Assembly: GCF_964340395.1 (NCBI RefSeq)
Contig: NC_135561.1
Coordinates: forward strand, 10,321,232-10,383,731
Length of the DNA stretch: 62,500 nt
Reading direction: 5' to 3'
Source of the DNA: Glandiceps talaboti
Taxonomy: Eukaryota > Hemichordata > Enteropneusta > Spengelidae
A program made the translations under genes and the position numbers. The notes below the pieces were generated by a model. That model saw nothing but the letters and a program-made list of their open reading frames with translations, was not told where the DNA came from and ran no database searches. Below are positions 52,301-62,500 of this stretch, in pieces (the stretch's first letter is position 1; every line of letters starts with the position of its first letter).

Positions 52301-52628
52301 GTCATAACATGGAAGTAGAAGTTCAACAAAAATTGCCGGCACTGAAATTTCAAGCAGACCTCGTCATGACCGCAGACCTCCCAAATGTCTCCAGGAATAT
52401 ATAACATAGACAAACTCGGACTTGCCATCGCGGCTACTATTTGTTCTTATTTGTGAACTAGAGTTTATTGTTTGTTACTTTATGTATTTAACAGTTTGTG
52501 CATTTTTGGAGACAATTCACATAGCAAAACACTCAAGTCGCTTTTGTTGCTACCTTTGCATGTTCTTTGTTATAACAGGCTCATTTTTAATGCTTTTGTG
52601 GATATGAATGCTTTCATGTGGACAATTC
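52085..52628 (+). repeat. Large inverted repeat, right arm
   Basis: Complement of 51182-51726. The two arms are separated by a 358-bp spacer. Only one or two differences were noticed by eye. Confidence 0.85.
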
Positions 52629-52729
52629 GTCTATGGACAGTACTCTCCCTTTCTCATTGTCTTAAGAAAGGGGAAAGTGAAAAGAGGAGTGTCACTCCAG
52701 GAAGCTAATATTGTTGTATTTGTAGTTAG

Positions 52730-54204
52730 AGAGCGATCAGTTTTTACGGCCGGGGGTGGGCCGGTGACTTCTTGTTCGTGTTGTACTTAAAAATAGTGAC
52801 CCCCTGTGATTCACCCACAAAACAATCCACCCCACCCTGACAAATAAAAAACCACACTGACCCCCCCCCCGACATTTATTGACAAGAACCATTCTTCTTG
52901 TTCTTGCAAAAAAAAACACTCTAGATTCTCAAAGCACAATGCAACACACTGCATAGTTAATTTTACTTGTTACATTTACAGTAATTTTAAGTGTATCTGG
53001 TAAATTTCTATCCCAAATCCATTGCTTCACATGAATAAAGCTCTTTAGACAGGAACCCTATGAGAAGTATGATTGTCTGTTGACGGACATGCAAAATATT
53101 CATGGTTTAGTAACCAAAAGTTCTAGGATATCTCTTAGATTGATTGAACTATTACCGTTATAGATTAATTCAGCTAATTATAAAGTGCAATATTAGAAAT
53201 GGAGTTAATATAATTGTAAACCTCGGGCCTGCTATACAAGCGCGAAGGTTGGGAGGGGGTGTCCATCTCCCATGGTAAGACCTTTTTGAAAAATGCACAA
53301 CTTTCTATGGCCATTTAGATCACCATTCGAAGTAAAACACAACTTAGTTATATCATAAAAATCACTAATTTTAGGGTTTCAAAAGTTTAAATCATTTCAA
53401 GTCGTGCCCACGCCAGGCGTGGGAGAGGGAGTGTTGCCCCTCCCATGGTAAGAGCTTTTTGAAAAATGAACACCCTTTGGAGGACATTTAGAGCACCATT
53501 CAGAAGTAAAACATTACACAACTTAGTTATATCATAAAAGTATCACTAATTTTAGGGTTTCAAAAGTTTAAATCATTTCAAGTCATATTGATATAAATAA
53601 TAATGATAAAAAAGATCAAGTAGAAAGTGAGAAATTTTGGGAAAACATGCACAATGGAGGTCAGTTACCATTTAGAGATACAAATTCATTAAATTATTTT
53701 AAAGTGTGTCTCTCTTGGCTATGTTTGTGTGCAATTCAACATGTTCAGGTCAATGGAGGCACAGATTTTAGAGTCAGTCCATCCAGTAAATGTCAAAGTA
53801 TTTCATTTCTTATGTGTTACGTGTACAGTGTACACATGCAAGTTTTATACGACATGATTAAACAATGCAACTAATGGCCTGCAATATTAAGAAGTTATTT
53901 CTAACAAAACTGTTGCTTAAAAGGTGCAATGTTATGACTCCATGTCATATGCTTGGGATCTATCAAGAGACAAAGAGTTTATGTTATATTTGAACGTGTA
54001 TTTATAACCATTGTTTATGGTTTATTGTATGCACATACATTGTAGTATTGAAAATTAAGTACAGCAGGGTGGTTCATGATTTTGTTCATTTATTGAAAAT
54101 AAGGTGACCCCCCCCCTTTATTCACTTTGTAAAAAAGATGACCCCTCCTTTGAGTCGCAAATTGAGGTGTCCCCCCCCCCCCGCCGGAAAAACTGATCTC
54201 TCCC
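52730..54204. mobile_element. TIR element with poly-C rich ends
   Basis: The left end GAGAGCGATCAGTTTTTACG matches the complement of the right end (GGGAGAGATCAGTTTTTCCG), and both continue into G/C tracts. No clear target duplication or transposase was seen. The interior has a direct repeat of about 165-180 bp (53241-53403 and 53404-53584) and an unassigned 75-codon frame (53647-53874). Confidence 0.55.
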
Positions 54205-54343
54205 ATACCATCAGCGCATTGCATCTTGGGTACCTTTGTTTTCGCCATGCTCGATTACTCGTATTAAATCACGTTTCTACCGTTCCCGTGTGTCTTTCCA
54301 ACTGGCACTGGACGTAATATCACCGTCCTGTGCGCAGCTAGCT

Positions 54344-54349
54344 TATAAA
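54344..54349 (+). promoter_or_regulatory. TATA box of the sulfotransferase gene
   Basis: TATAAA lies about 100 bp before the chosen start codon, predicting transcription from about 54375. The TIR element ends 140 bp upstream. Confidence 0.5.
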
Positions 54350-54447
54350 AGCGTTTCATACCGTAGCTATGTGACGATCACCTTCTAAGTTGCTTCATTA
54401 TGTTTTTATTTCATTTCACCTTTCCTTTATTTTTGTTATTTTGGCAG

Positions 54448-57514
<3,067 letters not shown>

Positions 57515-57567
57515 TGTTTTTTTCTGAGATAAAAATCTGTCACATATGTTTTGTAATTTTTTAAGGG

Positions 57568-57590
57568 TACGGGAGGTATTAAAAGGGGAA

Positions 57591-57621
<31 letters not shown>

Positions 57622-58549
57622 ATGTCTGTCTGTCTGTGTGTCTGTGTCATCATTTTCTAAAATTCGGCTGGCTCAATTGTAATGAAATTTGGGATATATA
57701 ATCTTTAGGGTAATAGCTAGACCTGATTAGGTTTTGAGCCAGATCTGTTAATGTTTAATTAGAGAAATTTGCATATTAATGAAATCAACTAATTACGCAA
57801 TATCTTAAGACTGCATACTTCAATTTCAATATGATTTAGTTTATTCGTTAAACATAACAACATACATTATTCCTATAAAATTCGTTGATGTATCTTAGAG
57901 CGTTAATGAATAATTTGCATAATTAATTATTTTTGGTAATTAGGCTATATCTTAAGAATACATACTTCAAATTCAACATAATTTAGTACATACATTAACC
58001 ATAAGAAAACACATATGTCCTGTCAAGTTTGTTGATGCACCGTACAGTGTTAATGAAAAATTTGCATAATTAATGATTTTCGGTAATTAGGCTATATCTT
58101 AAGAATACATACTTCAATTCCAATGTAATTCAGTACACACGTTAACCATAACAATCGCATATGTCCTGTAAGGCTTGTTGGTGTACCTTTAGTGTTAATG
58201 AATAATTTGCATAATTAATGATTCTTGGTAATTAGGCTATATCTTACGACTGCATGCTTCAATTTCAATACAATTCAGTACATACATTAACCATAACAAA
58301 TTGTGTATGTCCTATAAAGTTAGTTGATGTACCTTACAGTGTTAATGAATAATTTGCATAATTAATGATTTTCGGTAATTAGGCTATATCTTATGACTGC
58401 ATTAAGTAGTATCATACACTCTTACATACATTAACCTAAGAAAGCATGCTTGTCCAAAAAACAAAGCCTGTTACCATAGTTTTTTTAGTTTAATGAGTTA
58501 TTTGCATAATTAGTTATTCCCTTACGGGAGGCATTCAGTTTAAATCTGG
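57568..58549. mobile_element. Helitron-like element, second copy, with 147-bp tandem core
   Basis: Shares its 5' part and 3' end (hairpin, then CTGG) with 1360-2716. After the TCTG array (57591-57640) come five tandem units starting near 57768, 57913, 58060, 58204 and 58352, with a sixth beginning at 58500; the period is 144-148 bp. It begins 53 nt after the sulfotransferase stop codon. Confidence 0.75.
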
Positions 58550-58602
58550 TTTACTTTGAATGTGACATTTTTTCGGCAACTACTTTGAAAGATACGACAT
58601 TA

Positions 58603-59664
58603 GGCCAGAACAAAAATGAAAAAGCTGTTAAACCTACCCATATATTTTCAGGTGATGGGCAATATATCCTCATGCGTTTGTTTTTTTCAAAATTAACAAT
58701 ACACATTTGAGCCTATTCCGAATTATATCTTATACAATGGTTAGTTGGCTGTAATGATGCATACAAGCATGAATTGAGATAAGCTGTTGCTTATCCAATG
58801 TGCACTAAAACGAATTGAGCAAAAGTTTACGACCATTGGAGTGGGCTGAACAGTCATTGGGCCATCAGAAGTCTGAAATCTTTGAAATGTTTTGCTTTGG
58901 GATACTTTGGAACCAAATTAAACTTCATTTACCAAGTACACATCCGCAAAATATCTTTCAGCTTTGCCAGAACAAAATACACTTCCATGTAATGTGTAGC
59001 ATAATTGTTTTAATTCAGGTATTTTATTACCATATTCAAGTATTGTAAGACTTTAAATTATGTCTATGGTTTGATATTTTATGCCTCTAAATGGCCTCCT
59101 ACACTGTATTTTTTACAAGTTGTTTCCTTCCAATCAACAGCAATCGAGGTGATAATTGTCTTTCTCCCAAAACAAGATGGAAGGTGTCTCACTAAGTACC
59201 TCCCTGTATAGGTTAGAGCTAATTAGAGACATCTCCTTATGCATGTGAAATCCACATCCTTAGTAAAGTAATCTCGTTCGGAGTATTGTCGTAGTTGGCT
59301 ATCCCTTATACATCATTGTACCATATGATCTCCACTGTAGTGTAGGTGACAGAAGGGGTGGCTAAAATAATGCTTGAGTTTCATTTGGCGGGGGCTTAAC
59401 ATTTTTTAAGAAGAGAGAGTGAGAGGAACTACACCATTTGTGTAACCGTAAATTGTATACATTTCCTAACTGTAGCTATGCAGACAAATTGTAAGAGATA
59501 GTATCAAGATGACTGAATAAGTTCTATCTAAACTCGACCTGGAATATTTTGCTAGCATTATATATGATTTGTATTATCCTTGTCAAGCACTGTGAAAAAA
59601 TGAAATCGACCTACTTACCCAATGTGATGGGTTAGGTTATCCGTTGACCAGCATTTTCTTGGCC
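58603..59664 (+). mobile_element. Harbinger-like TIR element (GGCCAGAAAAAA family)
   Basis: The left end is TTA|GGCCAGAACAAAAATG; the right end is TTTTCTTGGCC followed by TTC. It aligns with 15940-16915. No transposase frame was seen. Confidence 0.65.
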
Positions 59665-60554
59665 TTCCATATGATATTTAATTGCGTATGCTAAAATCAA
59701 TATTATGTCAATTGGATGCAAATTTATGTAAATTAGCACCTTTCTAAATTTTAAATACTTGATTGCACCAAGACAAAGTGCTGCCCCCCTTGGCAATTTG
59801 GTCAGGCTACGCACGCATCATTTTTCTAGATCTTAATTCTAGTGTTCCTACTATGTGAGTGGATATTATGTTTAATTTTTCTCTTTTTAATTTTCTCTGT
59901 TTTGGTAACTATGTTCATCAAGATATTTATCTAACTCTTTCACTTTCAGTTTTTCAAGAGTTCCACTCAAAACCAGTCACAGTCATTATATTTCGTTTTC
60001 TCTTTTTTTTCTATTGCTCTTTCCAATGTTTGGATCTGATGTTTTTACTCTTTCCAGATTTTTCAGATGTTCAATGTAGTTTTTGACACCACTTATGCTG
60101 CAAAACGAGATATAGCAATTACATCATGTAATTGTTTGAAGCATACAGCTTTTTATGTTGGCACAGGGTTGGAAGTCATCTACAGTTTGGTTTGTGTTTG
60201 CGAAATAACCTAATACCGGAAATAGAAGTTAAACTTAAATATCAGTCAAAGCATAACAAGGAAAAACATTATTGATAGTTAAATTATTTCAGTTTTTGAC
60301 TATTCTTTCCAACAATAAAAAATGTTCACATTTATACTTGCATTGTTGACAAGCTGAGCAAGACAGACAGGTATTGGAACAAAAGTTGTATTCAATACGT
60401 ATCTAAAAAGTAGAACAGTTGTGAAGTATTTAAAGTATACCCTCATTGCCCAATGGAAATATGCTGTTCTTGTCATTGTGCATGAAATGGTTATCTTCTT
60501 TTCTTCAGTACAATGATTTGTACTGATATATACAAAGTTTATATTTATTGTTTT
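59665..60554. other. No gene recognised
   Basis: AT-rich. Bases 60280-60490 are homologous, in inverse orientation, to 17190-17390. Confidence 0.5.
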
Positions 60555-60839
<285 letters not shown>

Positions 60840-61200
60840 GATCCAGAAATATCATATTTGGAATTTTGGCATATTTTACCTAAATTAGCGTAAAATTCAC
60901 ATTTATAATAATTAATCACAAACAGGAGATAACAACAGCATGATCAAACAATATGCTGATTCATCTACTATTCCTGTACTAATTACATTTATCTCTAGTA
61001 TTATTACATGTATTAATATTATCTTTATTTTGCAACCAAACACAAAGAGGTGGTTGAAATCATACAATTTAAAATCGCAAATACACAAGAAAACACCGAC
61101 TAAAAAAAAGAGTACAGACATCAAGGCTAAAATGTTTAAGAATGATTCCTAATGAAAGGTTACAAAGCTAAAGAAAGGTAAGACAAAAATATATACTGAT
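60840..61200. other. No gene recognised
   Basis: AT-rich, with a 70-codon frame at 60940-61152 that has a hydrophobic N-terminal half and a lysine-rich tail. No homology was recognised and it is probably chance. Confidence 0.4.
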
Positions 61201-62230
61201 TACTGTTAAAAAGGTGTATACAAGCTCGAAAACATTCTGTCAAGCCATCATTGGTAATTGTACAAAGCGTATGGTATGAAACTGTTTTTGAATCGTTCGG
61301 TTCTACATCTGGGAATACTATATTTTATTTGAGTGACGGGTCTTCCTTGTTGAGGTTGGTTTGATCAAGTAATTTAATTTGTCATTACTAATGCATATTT
61401 TTCCAAAAAAAAGATTGGCATATTGTATCTCTCCTCTGCGTCAGGGTTTTGATATTGGTAGGGACACATTCCGGATATGTCTGAGGAAAAATGATCCGGA
61501 ATGCTCTTTTTTGTACCATCTCAATTTGTTGTGCTTGGTCACTTGTAAGTGTATTATGCCACAGTGGACAAGCGTATTCTACCACTGGTCGTATTATTGA
61601 GGTATAGTACAACAATAAGTGCTTATTACTCAATCCCAATCTCTTGAGTAGAGTAAGAAAATACAACCGTTTAGATGCTTTACTGTATATATAATCAACA
61701 TGATCTGACCATGAAAGAGTATTATTTATCATAACCCCGAGAAGTTTCTGAACAGTGATTCTTTCGACGACTGTGTCATTTATTTTGGTGAGGGGAATTT
61801 CTCGTTGGTCTTTCTTAAATGAGATTATCATGTCTTTTGTTTTGTCTGGATTTAATTTCATATTGTTTGCCTTAGACCAGTCAGTTGTGTAGTTTATTGC
61901 CTGTTGCATATTACTCCTAGCTGATAAAGTTTCGGACAAAGTGGTATCATCCATGAACTTATGTGACCGAATTTATGGTTTCAGGTCGTTAATCATAATG
62001 ACAAATAGCAAAGGACCCAACCATGAACCTTGTGGGACTGATCCATTCAGTTTGGCCCAGTCAGAGACTTCTTTGCCGAGAATAACACGTTGTTGCCTAT
62101 CACTGAGAAAAGCGGCAATCCATTGGGTCAAAATTGGTGATACATTCATATTTGCTATTTTGTCAATCAGGATGTTGTGATCAATTAAGTCGAAGGCCTT
62201 AGAGTAGTCTAACATAACAATGTGGATCAT
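61201..62230 (-). mobile_element. LINE reverse transcriptase, broken (FMDD family)
   Basis: The minus frame starts within reverse transcriptase at 62230 (LDYSKAFDLIDHNI, VPQGSWLGPLLF), meets an in-frame TAA at about 61973, and continues with HKFMDDTTLSE to 61388. A further stretch to about 61240 resembles the element's C-terminus (CRTERFKNSFIPYALYN). It uses the same FMDD variant as 32975-34019. It is truncated at the 5' end. Confidence 0.85.
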
Positions 62231-62500
62231 TTTGTCTTCTTCTAGTAGCTAACAAATGTCAAGTGTTTTGATAAATCAACATAGATTAGTTCTTGTAAAC
62301 AAGACAACTTGTTGATTATCGAATTCAAATTAATACTTAATTTTCCAATGGCGTGATCAACACTTATCTTACACGTGTACAATTTACATATGGCATGATC
62401 TTGAACCTCAATCTTAAATATTCTAATGGAAGGTGCACCGTATCTTTTAGAACAATGAATCTAGGTGAGAGATCATTTAATTATAACGAGTTATATTTAC
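62231..62500. other. No gene recognised
   Basis: AT-rich end of the window, without a recognisable frame or repeat. Confidence 0.5.

Noticed and set aside
51382-52428. Identical 97-codon frames at both ends
   Set aside because: Mirror images within the inverted repeat, antisense to the recognisable integrase fragment.

Overview
This is eukaryotic, AT-rich, repeat-dense DNA from an invertebrate animal. The evidence is spliced exons with GT/AG borders, AATAAA polyadenylation signals, long tetranucleotide microsatellites, LINE, Penelope-like, LTR, Helitron-like and TIR elements, and spliced animal genes. I cannot fix the phylum. A marine deuterostome (lancelet, hemichordate, echinoderm) or a lophotrochozoan would all fit.

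Two gene types look potentially functional. (1) A three-member family of small secreted proteins, each a signal peptide plus one PAN/apple-like domain, rebuilt here from short exons: gene A (+, 6959-13827), gene B (-, 22174-19476) and gene C (-, 39618-34819). All three share the same four-exon structure, an identical 28-nt exon 2, and a stop codon 1 nt before a splice donor. (2) A Golgi-type carbohydrate (HNK-1/chondroitin family) sulfotransferase on the + strand, exons 54448-54532, 55919-56052 and 56666-57514, about 355 aa. It has both PAPS-binding motifs and a TATA box upstream.

Layout. 1-1067: no gene, one perfect-looking hairpin. 1068-14985: segmental-duplication copy A with PAN gene A. 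14986-18321: spacer with nested TIR transposons and a LINE tail. 18322-32087: copy B, inverted relative to A, with PAN gene B and a broken acyl-CoA oxidase gene. 32088-32340: LTR-retroelement leader fragment. 32341-46778: copy C, a direct tandem of B, with PAN gene C, a Penelope-like element, a LINE insertion, a recent 2.46-kb internal tandem duplication and the acyl-CoA oxidase 5' exons only. 47037-48790: decayed zinc-finger/DDE-like transposon gene. 49039-50804: LINE fragment between foldback sequences. 50810-52630: LTR-retroelement pieces, including a 545-bp near-perfect inverted repeat. 52730-54204: TIR element. 54344-57514: sulfotransferase gene. 57568-60840: Helitron-like and Harbinger-like elements and microsatellites. 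61200-62230: broken LINE reverse transcriptase.

Comparing the three duplicated copies gives natural empty sites that define several mobile-element insertions to the base: a Helitron-like element, a MITE and two LINEs. It also shows which coding lesions are copy-specific. Most long open frames in the window are artefacts of tetranucleotide arrays.
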